The position numbers and the translations under genes are program-made. Below are positions 24,994 through 36,932 of a DNA stretch of 64,000 nt, in pieces. Every line of letters starts with the position of its first letter. Position 1 is the stretch's first letter. The DNA is from Ridgeia piscesae (lineage: Eukaryota; Annelida; Polychaeta; Sabellida; Siboglinidae), in NCBI GenBank assembly GCA_025642075.2, contig JAODUO010000115.1:141001-205000 (forward strand). The letters are read 5' to 3'. A model generated the notes under the pieces. That model had not been told where the DNA came from and did not search any database. It worked only from the letters and a program-made list of their open reading frames with translations.

Positions 24994-27900
24994 AAGAAAG
25001 CTTTCAAAGGGTTGAAGTGTCTACCTGGACACTGAGTGTGTGAATATGAGACACGATGGTCAGTGGCAGATTCAATTCACAGGGTCATTAGCCTGCAGCT
25101 GTGGTCCACCAGGACAGTCCAGTCCAGGAACCTCCAAACACTGTGATAAATCATTATTGATTTTTATGGAAAGCTTTTCTCCGAATGCTTACGAGTTGTA
25201 GCACATTGTTGAGTTGGTCCCAGGAGGGATTTGGCGGCAAGTGAGAGTAGGTGATTGGAAAGAAAAGAATCCAAATATATTCTGATTGTTTAGTGGCATA
25301 AAGTGTCTATAGTGTCTAAACCACGTTTAGATAGGCGTTTTAGATTAATTTTATTTATTTCATGTTTTGTTGCATATTTTATAGATAATCTTAACGTGTG
25401 TTTATTTTTGGAGATATTTTGTAATTTACTTATCTTAGACATTCAGTTTAAATTGTGCGTATTTTTTAAAATACTGCTTTTTTACGTTGTAGTATCTATG
25501 ACTAATTTTAATGACCTTGTATATTTGTCTATTAGTATTTGCGACTTGTAATCAACACAACCTTTGGAATGATGGAGGTGGAGGTTTTATTATATTTAAG
25601 TGTTGTTTACGTACTCTGCCTGGTATATTTGGTGAAGATGCTGATATGAAATATGTTATTGATTTCTGAAAATGGTTAATTTTATTAACAGTAACATGTA
25701 GCTTTGTTTCTAGGTTTGTTTCTTTGTTTCAAAAGAAGAATTGGTTTTATGACCAAGACATTTCAGATGATGCAATACATCTGTCAAAAATAAAAAAACA
25801 ATAACCGTTTTTGAAACAGGGTATATGATGTATGGTAAATAAAAACAAATTGTGTTTGGAGACTCATCTTAGATTGTGGTGGTTGCTTTTACAAGTGTCA
25901 GGAGATTCGTTTGCACCATTGAAAGGAGAAGACAATACTCTCTTTTGTGGAGCATTGGAGGACAGTTTCTATAGGACGTCAATTGGCATGTTGCTGTTGA
26001 GCGTGTCAGTTTGTTGTGCCTCTGTCTCGCAGTGTTTACCTGTACAGATGAAGCCTCCTGTTATCCAGGTGGCACGTAATTTGTTTCTGCAATCAAAGAG
26101 GGTCGATTCATTGAGCTGACAACAGTGTCACGTGTGTAAGTGTCACGCACACACGTGTTTACTTACCTCCTCCATTGGTGATTGTAATCCACCATATGGC
26201 CGTTTTCTTACCTGGATGCTACTTGGCGTACCTGTCTTTCCGTGTGGCCGGCCCACTAAATGTAATTATATTGGGAAGTGAATTGACAAGGAATGGCATC
26301 AATTTTAGGCATTTACTATTGGCCTTGCTGCATTACAGAATGTCGCTTTATATAATATTATTTTCTTGATAACTGACTGTATTCTAAAGCACTCCACAAT
26401 TGACCTGATTTGTTTATTACACACTCAGATTTCATTCTATGATTAAGACAACAGCAGCAGTAGGCAGAACTAGATGAATTTAATTCCAGTGTCTAAATAA
26501 TTCCACGTGTTTGACTATAATTAAAATCAATACTGTGGTAAGCCTCATATGAGATGATGACGTGATATTGGCGTATTACAACACCAGTTGCATGGTAGTA
26601 TATTACGTACAGCTGATATGAAATAGTGTCCACTTATTTCCACAAAAGTAGTTTATTTCCACCTGTTATATGTTTTTATTATCGTGTTGTTTCCCAGTCA
26701 TGCGAATATGCCATTAGTAAGGAGTAGTTTATCACTACACGCTGCGTGTCACTGGCTCATACAAACTGGAAAATTGATGCTCGTAATCGCTGCCGACATC
26801 TAAATGTCATGGAAGCAGCGTTCAAGAACAATACTTATAAGAACGTCTGTCTGAACAGGTTGAAGATCACAATAATGATGTCTTGCACCGGTAGGCAGTT
26901 CATGCAAAGGTTAATACATAATTATAGTGGTATTACATAAACTATTTCATTGTTGTTTCAGTAGTCTAGTAAGCAGAAGTAAAACAACAGTTTCTTCTTC
27001 GTCTGTTTTCACCAAACACCTTCATTTGTTTGGAGATTGTTGTTGTTTTGGGTAGGTTTTTGGCTCCAGGAACGATATATAATTATGCAGTTTAGTGGGG
27101 CTAGGGGATACATAGGTGGCAAGAAGGAGATGCTTGTAATTCAGATGTATAGCCTAGATCCGAACAGCACAGAGCGCTCTCAGATACCACTTGTTGGGGC
27201 TTGTGTTGAGATGAAGACATTGAGGCCAAGATCAACAAAGTGACACCAGTGACACATACCACATATTATTTATAAAATGTCGGTTATTATTTAAATACTA
27301 AATTAGTTTAACAACTGAAGATGTTTTTAAGCGATACTATGCCATTATGATGTGCTTCCATAATGGTTTCCATCAGTTAGTGTTTGAAAACATATGTCTG
27401 CATTATCCATGTATTATAAAAATAAATTTACTTTGTGAAAACAAGTAGTGTTACGTGTGCATTTAAAACTGACGTTTTAGAAATAACAGAAGGAATGAAG
27501 TGTGGTCAGCATGTCCTTTTCATCTTGTCATAAGGATTTCCTTGTTATGTTGTCACAGGGATGTCCTTGTCATGTTGTCAGCGGCTTGTGCTCTTTGTGT
27601 TAAATGCTGACCTTCCCACCATTGACGCAGAGCAATTACGTGGACACGGCACCTCCCAGCTCTAGGCCGCCTCTTTGATTACCTTCAACTCGGAAGCAGT
27701 TTCGCTTTTGGACAAGTAATTGGAACAAATTCATCACGATATTGACAGTAATAACAGCAATGTCTTCAGGCATTATGTCCAGCCCTGTCACACTTCAAAC
27801 AAACCACTGTGTGGTCACATGGATGCCGTCCAGTAGCTGTGCCTTTGCACTGCTCACCATAAAGACACTTGCGTCATCGGGGTACTTCGGTGGTCTCTAA

Positions 27901-29634
27901 AACGAGACACTGTTTTTGCGTTATTATTCTTGTGATCTGTTCATTGGCTGAAGTCCTAAACTAGTAAAAGCGATGTCATGAAAGGGTGAAATTCTTGTTA
28001 ATTGTAGAACGATTCCCATGGAAGAAATTTGTAATCTCAATGATCAGCAATATTACTGTTAGTAGCCTTTCTTCTCGCAGTGACCAGACTGGTACTCAAA
28101 TAGATAATGCCTGGTTTTCATGAGTCTCTTGAAAGCATGCTTTCGCTTATCGTTGTGTCTCCCACAGTGACGCGATTAAGAAGCGTTTGATGACATTAGA
28201 GGACATCAGATGATGACATAAGGTGCTGACCTGTGTGTCCGGTGTGTCGGCTGCATGAGGCACGGTGCCTTCAGAGGGCACTGTTGTTTGTCAAGTAGGA
28301 AGATAAAGCACTGGTAATGCCCCACTGGGAGAGGGACTGAGGAAGAGGGACCACCTAATGGCCGGCCACTAATTGTCCGATGACAGAAATGTCAACAAGT
28401 GATCATCACAAAGTGCAGCTGAGCTTGTGTCCGTCTGCTCTAAAAGCCTTTACCTTGTGTTTGCCCCGCTCCCGTGGGAGAACGCTCCAGTGGTTTCCCT
28501 GCTGACCACGCGTCTCGCCTCGGACACTGCCGTCTCAATGTCTTGCTGTCAAGTGGTCTTTGCCAAGGAAACACACCTCTCTGTGCGTTGTCAATACTTT
28601 CCACTATAGCAAGTCATCATTATCTTCTAAGATGCACAGTTGATATCGGACCATAATTATACACTTCTGACAAGGCAACTGCGCCGAGAGCATGGGAACA
28701 TTTCACTAATGTTGTTAAGAGCTTTTAAACCCGATTTTGCACTTATAATATAATATAAATAATGTTTGCTCCTTAACAGTTACTTTCAATACCTGGAAAC
28801 TGTCAACACCACAAAGCGCCAATGGGATATTGTCGCCAGTGTGTCATGAACATGGTGTCCTAGGTAATATGGCAATGGATTTTTGGACAGCGACAATACA
28901 CAATACCATACAATGATACACAGCTGTCATTCAGCCAATACACAAACCAAACAACCCTCACGCGGCACCAAGTGTTATGTGACCAACTGAAGCAACTTAA
29001 CAAGCCAATTGAGGCAATGCTGGAGGTGGTTATGATACTAGAAATGACAGTTGAAAGATTCGCACGACTAGTTTCTGTGCTGAAAATTGTCATTGATGTT
29101 AGCATTATTGTCTACGTCAGTAAGTTTATGGTGTGCTGTCTGCATGCATACTTGTCACTTCTGTTGGTGTGCAAGTTATCTGATATAAAATGTAGGCCTA
29201 ATGAATGTGGCACCTTCATGCTTCAAGTCTTTAGGTGTGTTCTGTAAACACCCAATGTTCACGAACAATTTGCTTTAATCAGACACATAATCTGGCCAGT
29301 GCATAGCGTGTTACAGACCTGGTGGTCTTCACGTCAACGTTATCGATTCAGAAGTGAGTGTCGTTATTGTTAACAACCAACAGCGTAAACCATTACACAT
29401 ATATGTCCGTATGGCTAGCCGTGTGAACAAACACACACACGGGTCCGTAGACTTCATAATGTGGAGGTGACCACTTTATATGCATGGTACATGTCTTGTC
29501 TAACGTCGGTTTTGTTTTGCTTCGCTTTGGTTTGTATCCTGTTCTTCCTATTCATTCTCTTGTCCAGTTCCGTCGCTATTTCGCCACTATTTTCTTCTGC
29601 AACAGCATCTAACATCAGCATCTGGTGCTTTCAG
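24994..29634. other. Non-repetitive DNA upstream of the 29.6 kb exon
   Basis: 4.6 kb with no tandem array and no recognisable transposon. If the exon at 29635 is the last exon of a longer gene, much of this stretch would be its final intron. Frames of 60-95 codons (for example 25303-25551, 25832-26119, 28972-29247) lack coding composition and splice borders that I can defend. A long pyrimidine-rich stretch at 29500-29634 immediately precedes the exon. Confidence 0.5.
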
Positions 29635-30153
29635 AATACTGCACAGAAGGAGATGGAGACGGAGATCTGGAGCGCTGTGGCGAAGTGGCAGAAAGAGGCG
29701 GGCGTGGCGAGCAAGGGCCGAGCACCGCCCGTCGTCGTGCTCGATTCGACCAGCTGTGATTCCGGCATCAGTTGCGGCACGACATGCAACGGCTTCGGTT
29801 CGAGTCACGCCACCGACGACACGACGCCAGACACGTCGAGTCTGGGTCCCGACAGACCGCTCTCTCTCGTGCCTAGTACGACGTTGAGCACGCGCTGTCG
29901 GAACGACGGCTCCGGTCGGACAAGGGAGACTCGCATGGTGCGGAGCATCAGCAGCTGGAGCACCGGGGAGGAGGGAGACAGGACGGAGGCGGGGGAGACG
30001 GGGTGCTTAGCCAGATGGGGCAGCAGTCTGACTCTCAACGAGAACCGGTCGTGGAGTCGCAGCAACCGAAACGACATGATGAAGTCCTTCAAGCCAGACA
30101 GAATCTCTAAGATATTCCTAAAAGGCGTCACGACGACAGAGGAGGTTATCTGA
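29635..30153 (+). CDS. Probable terminal coding exon, unidentified protein
   Basis: A GC-rich, CpG-rich open frame of 172 codons ends at TGA 30151-30153. It starts after a pyrimidine-rich stretch and a plausible acceptor (GGTGCTTTCAG, AG at 29633-29634); a more upstream CAACAG (to 29605) is an alternative. The visible peptide runs from NTAQKEMETEIWSAVAKWQ through a Ser/Thr-rich middle with APPVVVLDST and CDSGISC, then basic/Ser-rich segments (MVRSISSW, ENRSWSRSNRND) to a C-terminus ending KGVTTTEEVI. Composition is that of a disordered cytoplasmic or nuclear tail. The terminal EVI fits the class III PDZ-ligand pattern [DE]-x-hydrophobic, a weak motif. I do not recognise the family. Upstream exons are not identified and may lie far upstream or outside the window. 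A single-exon protein from Met 29653 is the less likely alternative. Confidence 0.55.
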   Translation, partial: NTAQKEMETEIWSAVAKWQKEAGVASKGRAPPVVVLDSTSCDSGISCGTTCNGFGSSHATDDTTPDTSSLGPDRPLSLVPSTTLSTRCRNDGSGRTRETRMVRSISSWSTGEEGDRTEAGETGCLARWGSSLTLNENRSWSRSNRNDMMKSFKPDRISKIFLKGVTTTEEVI

Positions 30154-30479
30154 TGGAATGCGCCCCCACCACCACCACCACCCCATGTCCGTCTCATAGT
30201 CGTTCGCGACATTGTCTTGTAAAATAACTGTAACTAAAAAGGCGATGTGTTTTCCTTGAATATCAAAGTCTATTTTTATTAGAAGACAAATGTAATGGGG
30301 TTTATCATCACTGCCAATGTATTATTCGAAAATGTTCTTATTGTTGTATCTCAGAAGTGTATATAGATATATAAAACACGAAAGGTAGGTACTGCGACTA
30401 CGTCAGATATACAATACGATGTTTCAGTCGCTGGATATGTGATATATGTTGTTTATTTTATTGGTGGAATAGACACATT

Positions 30480-30485
30480 AATAAA
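30480..30485 (+). terminator. Candidate polyadenylation signal AATAAA
   Basis: The first canonical AATAAA downstream of the stop codon at 30153, about 330 bases into the presumed 3'UTR. A weaker AATATAAAG lies near 30700. Position suits the 3' end of the gene whose last exon is 29635-30153. Confidence 0.35.
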
Positions 30486-31499
30486 CTGCCTACACACAAT
30501 CCTGTTTACACATACGGCAGGCCGCACGATGTGTTTCTGTGTGTGAGGTAAGCAGTTTTACACATGTACAGTATATCCATGCACGCAATCTACTATGTAA
30601 TTATGTTGTATTGTGCATGCGTGCCAGATTTGAGACCTGGTTTATTTGATCAATTTTACTCTGTCCCATCCTGAATCTGTGTACATCATGTAAGTCTGAA
30701 ATATAAAGACGAACACGCGAAGACATCACTTAATCGTCGTGCGACCATTCTTGAGGGCGGAACCAGTCATGTGGTTAGTAAACGGCAAAATATCGTGAAG
30801 GCTAAATACGGTTGTGCATGTTATATTCCGTTTAATCCCAGCATCCACCCATAATAGCACGCCTACCTAAACATTAGATACTTCCCATGCAATTTGGGTT
30901 CGGCTAATAAACACAGCAAGACCGGGTGACAGATTATGGCGCACACGTGTTGCGTGTCTGGCGACTCGTCGCTCTTGTTACCCGTTATCACGTCATTTCG
31001 TCGGCTTTACCGACGTCGCTGTTGTCATCGTCTCGCGGCGAGGCGGCTGTAAACCTTCCAGTGGCGCACTGCCTGTCGTCACTGTCTGTTACAACTCGTC
31101 GTAAACTACGCCCATTTGCATTGTTGCTAATCACTATGAGGCCATGTGATTGTTTTGTGTTGGGCATGTGCAATATGTGAATAAATATTAGTATTACACA
31201 AATACTAGGCCTACTCGTCTCATCTGCGAGCGCTTCTGACACGAGAACAAAATCGTTACCGGTGGATATGAAAACGTAGGCGCATAGCTTCGGCTCCACA
31301 CCGCTGTCGGATGATGGCATCAGAAGACAGCCCCCTCGTCAGATATATTGGGGGTTCAGCCCCCCCCCCCCAGCATAAATGACCGGTTCCAATGCCATAG
31401 TACTCGTAACCAAAATGTCGAGGTATGAATAATTTGTACAGGCAATCTGGTAGAGACTATGTTGTATGTGTGCACGTGCGCGTGAGTTCGTATATAAGT
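30486..31499. other. Intergenic DNA, no gene seen
   Basis: Unique-looking sequence with a C run at 31358-31372. Overlapping frames on both strands around 30926-31320 are unsupported. Confidence 0.45.
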
Positions 31500-31525
31500 G
31501 TATGTAATATGTGTATGTATGTATA

Positions 31526-31566
<41 letters not shown>

Positions 31567-31645
31567 CCTTCTACCACATTGCATGTGCAAATTGTGTGCC
31601 TGTGTGTGCGTGCGTACGTGCGTGCGTGCGTGCGTGTGTAATACG
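31500..31645. repeat. Compound microsatellite (TA)n and (GTGC)n
   Basis: GTATGTAT words lead into about 15 TA dinucleotides (31530-31561). After a 30-base spacer comes a GTGCGTGC run (31598-31637). Confidence 0.9.
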
Positions 31646-32540
31646 AGCTCACGCGCATGTGCACACAGCCACACACGCGCGCATTCATCATCCCATTTAG
31701 GTCTAGCCACATGTTAACAATAATTGCAGTGGTTTGTGGAATAGGGCGTTGATGCAAGCATTGGTTCCATAAAAATTAAAGAAATGTCTGTCGTGAGTCG
31801 TGTTGCCGCAGAGCCTGCCCAATGGCCTTTGTCGGATCTCGAAAGGGCCCAAATGGACGGGCAGGCTTACTTAGGACTACACATTAGCTTCCCATGTGAA
31901 CATCACAGGGGGCTGAGTGCCCGCCCTACACATTAAACACGCCGCTAAATGCACATGACATCCGCAACGTTTGTGGATGGAACGAATTACACAGAAAACA
32001 TTCGCGGTAGGACTGCCGGATGGCAGCCAAATTGCGCTCCAGTAAAAAACTGTAGCGATAGTGCTCGCGCATAAACGGTGCCGAACTAGACCGGCGTCGA
32101 TTTTCAAAGTCACGACCGTGAAATAGGTAACGATATGAGTTCCAACGAACTGCCGCGTGACCTGGGAAACCTTAATTTCGGGGTTTGTTTCAACACTGGA
32201 GACAGAAATGCGCGCAGGGATGGGTATTGATTCCACACTTCGTTATACAGTTGTTTGAGGAGTGACTGAGACTGGTTTTTGCTATGGTTCTACGAACATC
32301 GTAGGTTTCTACGTTCCCAATGTTTTATTTTTTACATTTTAAGCATCAAGTGATGTGCTTTGGGACTAACCATTTTGTTTTCTGCAAACAAAGGTCGTGA
32401 CCAAAGGTCATGATTACTATTTTGACCTTGTAATGGACGTCTAATCCATTCATACACTACAGGCAACATCGTTCGTTACCCGCGTGTGATAATAACACCA
32501 TTTCTACCCGCGGATGGTCCGTGAAAACGATGGGTCCTCT
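31646..32540. other. Intergenic DNA, no gene seen
   Basis: Unique-looking sequence. AGCCTGCCC near 31813 and GGGCAGGCT near 31860 could pair as an imperfect hairpin; nothing else is recognised. Confidence 0.45.
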
Positions 32541-32544
32541 TGCA

Positions 32545-33445
32545 TGACATCCCAACTGATGGTCTACAAGACGGTTGATCCTTTTGTATGATAACAGTAC
32601 CACCACTTTGATGATCTACAAGACAAATGGATCCTCTTGGCTGATAACGGTATCACTATTAGTTATTCAATGATGATCTACAAGACGAATGGATCCTCCT
32701 GGCTGATAACGGTATCACCATTAGCTATTCAATGATGATCTACAAGACGAATGGATCCTCCTGGCTGATAACGGTATCACCATTAGCTATTCAATGATGA
32801 TCTACAAGACGAATGGATCCTCTTGGCTGATAACGGTATCACCATTGGTTATTCAATTATGATCTACAAGACGAATGGATCCTCCTGGCTGATAACGGTA
32901 TCACCATTGGTTATTCAATTATGATCTACAAGACGAATGGATCCTCTTGGCTGATAACGGTATCACCATTGGTTATTCAATTATGATCTACAAGACGAAT
33001 GGATCCTCTTGGCTGATAACGGTATCACCATTGGTTATTCAATTATGATCTACAAGACGAATGGATCCTCTTGGCTGATAACGGTATCACCATTGGTTAT
33101 TCAATTATGATCTACAAGACGAATGGATCCTCCTGGCTGATAACGGTATCACTATTAGTTATTCAATGATGATCTACAAGACGAATGGATCCTCTTGGCT
33201 GATAACGGTATCACCATTAGCTATTCAATGATGATCTACAAGACGAATGGATCCTCCTGGCTGATAACGGTATCACCATTAGCTATTCAATGATGATCTA
33301 CAAGACAAATGGATCCTCCTGGCTGATAACGGTATCACCATTAGCTATTCAATGATGATCTACAAGACAAATGGATCCTCTTGGCTGATAACGGTATCAC
33401 CATTAGCTATTCAATGATGATCTACAAGACGAATGGAACTTCTTG
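32545..33445. repeat. 62-bp minisatellite with exact 496-bp higher-order period
   Basis: About 14 tandem units of 62 bases share GATCTACAAGACGAATGGAT, CCTCCTGGCTGATAACGGTA and TCACCATTAGCTATTC. The first two units (32560-32670) are diverged or shorter. Two unit classes exist: ATTAGCTATTCAATGATG and ATTGGTTATTCAATTATG. The unusual TATCACTATTAGTTATTC unit occurs at 32651 and 33147, exactly 496 bases (8 units) apart, each followed by units of the first class. This implies block duplication. Confidence 0.95.
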
Positions 33446-34379
33446 GCTGATGACAGGTAAAACAGCCAGGGTGATTACATGTCACTCAGAGAATTTAATC
33501 ATGATCAACGTTTTTACGATCGACACGACACGTTTAATACAAAACTGAATACAGTTTGTCCCTCGTGAATTTAATGAACCAACCGTACGCGTCTAACTTC
33601 AACTTCTTAAACCGGGTGGGTGTGCTCCCAACACGTAATCTACAACAATCATCGCGTCGACTGCCTGGAGTCTCTGTCGCCAAGGCACTGACTGCGTCGG
33701 TCCCTTGAGTTCGCCAGTCACTTCGTTGCGCGGCAACCCACACTGACAGCTTCACTCCTGATAAAATCGTTCAGTAATTACACGGAAATCAGAATCACGC
33801 GAGCGTGTCTTTGTGTCGGAAAATGGTTGTCGGTATTCTCTAACGGCAGTCGTCAGTTGTTATCGATACAACGTCAGATTGAGCAGGCGGCTAAAATGAG
33901 CAATGTCCTCTCGCCGTGCGGGCGCCATTTTGACGTTATCGTTTAGCGTTTCAGCGTGGTAATTCTTCTGACAAACGCTTCTTCCGCGTCGCCCTCTGGA
34001 GTGCATCGATACGAAAGAGAGCCGCCATTAGCTTTTGACATCTGTATCTATATCGCGCACAAACCGAAGCCAGTCTGTAATTGCTATCAAGTTTGTATTG
34101 TATATCTAGACCGAACGATATACTTTATATTCTATAGAGGATAAATGAAACAAATTGCTGAACGCTCGATAAATTATAGGTGTTCTTGTCGACATGTCAC
34201 CTGTAATGTTTCGCACTGAGGATCAATATTCACCGTTAAATATGCATCTATGAATTCCTTACACCGCACGGCTGCCGGTATAACCAAGTATTGGTTTATG
34301 CGATCCAATCGTGGATATTGCATTTGCAGATCCTTCCCTTTGGACGTGACTCCATATAATTATGTCCATTTGACATTTA
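33446..34379. other. Intergenic DNA, no gene seen
   Basis: CpG-containing unique-looking sequence. Frames at 33534-33755 (minus) and 33956-34144 (plus) are short and unsupported. Confidence 0.45.
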
Positions 34380-34612
34380 CACCGTAGGTTATGTATATGT
34401 ATAAAAGGTAAGTCCTTACAAAGAGCAGTGTCCAGTCCTTGCGACTGACCAAAGCGCTTTATTTCCTGGCAGACCATCTCGACATTTCGTGGAAGCACCC
34501 AGCAACGTAGACTGAACTAATTTGCTCAAGGTTCATCCCCGCCGCATGGGATTCGAACAGGGGTTCTCTCGAAGCAATGATGTTCTAGCCACTGTGCCAC
34601 TGCGCTCCATCT
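34380..34612 (-). mobile_element. tRNA-derived SINE, family 2 (internally deleted copy)
   Basis: On the minus strand the head reads TGGAGCGCAGTGGCACAGTG then GCTAGAACATC (A box), followed by TGTTCGAATCCC (B box near 34545-34558). The body and 3' part (TCGAGATGGTCTGCCAGG, AAAGCGCTTTGG-like block, AAGGACTTACCTTTTATAC) correspond in order to the longer copy at 34678-34997. The CTGGCTATAGACA core is missing, so this copy has an internal deletion. Confidence 0.7.
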
Positions 34613-34677
34613 AGGGAACTACACCCAACATAATCTGTAGATCGGGTCTGTAATATTAGCTAAGCATGCCATTAAAA

Positions 34678-34997
34678 AGGTAAAGGTAAGTTATTACACA
34701 GAACAGTATTCAATCCTCAAGATTGCACAAAACGCTTTACACTTTATCCCTGGCAGACCTGTCAATCGAACACCATCTCGACTTCTCTGGGAAGCATCTA
34801 GCCACGCTGCAAATAACGCGCGAAAAGTGATTCTACACAAATATCCATCAATGTCTATAGCCAGGTATTCGTGCATACAGCTCAGTGAACTGGATCAATG
34901 TAGAGTGAAAATAACTTGCCCAAGGTTTGACAAGGTTTTGAAATTCGAACCCGGATATTCTAGTCGAAAGTCCGACTCGTTAGCCACTGTGCTGATA
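34678..34997 (-). mobile_element. tRNA-derived SINE, family 2 (longest copy)
   Basis: On the minus strand: A-box region AGCACAGTGGCTAACGAGTC, CGGACTTTCGAC, B box CCGGGTTCGAATTTC, then the core CACGAATACCTGGCTATAGA, then a body with TCGAGATGGTGTTCGATTG, GTCTGCCAGGGATAAAG and a 3' end ACCTTTACCTTTTTAATGG. The AGGTAAAGGTAA direct repeat at the 34678 end is the probable 3' tail. Head, core and body blocks are shared with the copies at 24005, 34380 and 35400, which defines the family. Confidence 0.75.
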
Positions 34998-35399
34998 TAT
35001 CTATAATTTACATTTCGTCTAAAATTATTATTATTATTAGATCGCTCTTCTAGGGTCGACGTGTGTTAGATTGCGTCGTGAGATTGGTCTCGTGCGACAT
35101 GTGTTTCGTGCAGGTGTCGCCTAGCACTGTTGATTCTCGTAACGACAGTCGTCAGAGGCGTCTAAATTAATTCATGTGTCTAAGTCGGAGGTTCTTCACT
35201 TGTTTGGCTGCGACCCAAATCCCGGTCGTGTAAACAACTCATGAATCGTTGATGAATGACACAAAGAGTGACAAATAGGCACACGTAAACAAATGATGAC
35301 ATCATTGCTGGACACACAGGCTCCACCTTTACTATTCCGTTAAATACTGGTTCAGTTGAGAACGGCGTTTCACCTTCTATTGGACACATTGCAAGGATT
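34998..35399. other. Spacer between SINE copies, no gene seen
   Basis: Unique-looking sequence between two family 2 SINE copies. Nothing recognised. Confidence 0.4.
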
Positions 35400-35510
35400 G
35401 CGCAGACTATTTGTACGCAAATATCAATCACTGTTTATAGCCAGGTATTCGTTTGCACAGCTGGGTAAACCTGAGCAACGAGAAATGTTCGTGAGTTCGA
35501 TCTTCTAAAT
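35400..35510 (-). mobile_element. tRNA-derived SINE, family 2 (core fragment)
   Basis: The plus-strand core AATATCAATCACTGTTTATA then GCCAGGTATTCGTTTGCACA matches the core of the copy at 34678-34997, with a diverged head segment (GTTCGTGAGTTCGATCTTC). Ends are approximate. Confidence 0.55.
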
Positions 35511-36689
35511 ACTACGTCGCCGCGTTCCATAAAGAAGGAGACAAAGTGGTTACCTCTGGCGACCCACTCAAACTGGCTTGGCGACCTAATTACGGATCGC
35601 GACTCAGGAGTTAATAAATGCTGGACAGCATGTGTCAAACTGAACGTGTCAACGGTCGCGACTGACACGTGAGCGCGGACCGTAAACAGCGATGGGCAGG
35701 TGATTCACTCCGCCGTCCGACCGGCCCAACGTAGGCGATTCAGAAGAGACCCAATTGCGGTTAGCGTGTGTAAACGACAGACCGTTCAATTGTGGCACAC
35801 AATAAACATGCGTAGGACGCGTACGTGGCGACAATTCAGCCGATATGTTTGAATGTGTCATTACCGCAGTCGCCTAAGTTACTGATGTAGGCTATAGTGC
35901 AATAATATTATAGTAGGGCCACCGTCGCATTGTTAATTGCAGATGGTGTGGATATTACCGAACAATACGTGCATATAGTCATCGACAGGTACCAAGAACA
36001 TTGCCAGATATTCACAAGATAGAAGACAAACAACTGCAATTTAGTATTGTGAGTCAGAGCAGGCGTGGGCTGTTTCAATTAAATCAAGTAGGTTTACTAT
36101 GAAGTCGCAATGTGAAGACGTGGCATCTATAAAAAATAAACTCCTACCGCATTCAAGTCTTTTGAATCATATGAATGCGTGTATGTCTGGCCATGCACAG
36201 TTGCACGCACACACACACACACACACGGCTCCATGCAAGCGCATCAGCTACATGCGTTTAATGGCGCGTTTAAATGTCGGCATTCGCGAGCAATACACTT
36301 TTATGGTTACATAATGTAGCTAAGTTTAGTGGCGGCCCTTTAGTGCTGGTTACGGCCGTAATGAAGTTACGCAAGCCGAGAGCGGACCGGGCGCATAGGC
36401 ACTTTGTGGCATTTAGCGCGGTGGTCGGTCAGCGCTCCACCGCCTCGGGTGTCATGGCCGCTGGGAGGGACAGAGCAGGCTCCGGCATTTTGGAAGACCA
36501 AACTAGGTTCATCACGGGACATCTAGAGTGAGGAGGACTAGAGGAGTGGGTGGAGCAATCATGGAGCGGTGGAGCAGTGGAGTGATGGAGCAACGAAGCA
36601 ATGTAGAGAAAGTTGAATTGATAGGAGCAGTGGAGATGAATGCGTTACATAAACAGCGAACTGGAGTTTAGTATGCATAGTAGAAGGTG
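35511..36689. other. Intergenic DNA, no gene seen
   Basis: CpG-containing sequence with a short (CA)n run at 36207-36227. A purine-rich segment at 36530-36640 with repeated GGAGCA/GTGGAG words may be a decayed repeat. Confidence 0.45.
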
Positions 36690-36932
36690 ACACGCTGCAT
36701 GTAGCAAACCAACCCAGTCATCCCACAGAACTCGTCTAACAAAACAACTATACCGTTATCGTCTCCTCGAACCCGTGTTCCAAAACAACCGAGTGGTCTC
36801 ACAGTCATAGACAGTGTCACAAACTAATCAGGCCGTCTCATACAACTATTGTCACAAACTAATGAGGTCATCTCATAGAACTAGTGTCACAATCCAACAG
36901 TCATCCCTTAGAATTAGTGTTACAAACCATCC
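36690..36932. repeat. Degenerate ~35-bp repeat
   Basis: Four to six diverged units built around TGTCACAAACTAATCAGGCC and TCTCATAGAACTA occur at about 36814, 36849, 36885 and 36916, with weaker relatives upstream near 36717 and 36780. Confidence 0.55.

Noticed and set aside
25303..25551. 82-codon hydrophobic frame
   Set aside because: AT-rich composition (Phe/Ile/Leu-rich) typical of random AT-rich DNA; no splice or start support.
27960..28060. GGTGAAATTCTTG word reminiscent of small-subunit rRNA
   Set aside because: Only about 13 bases match a familiar rRNA word; the flanks do not resemble rRNA.
29805..30212. Antisense 135-codon frame opposite the 29.6 kb exon
   Set aside because: The plus strand has the acceptor-like signal, pyrimidine tract and a downstream AATAAA. 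The antisense frame starts in a CCACCACCACC run and has no matching splice sites.
31812..31868. Imperfect hairpin AGCCTGCCC/GGGCAGGCT as a microRNA precursor
   Set aside because: Only 9 perfect pairs, with a poorly paired interior; not a convincing miRNA stem.
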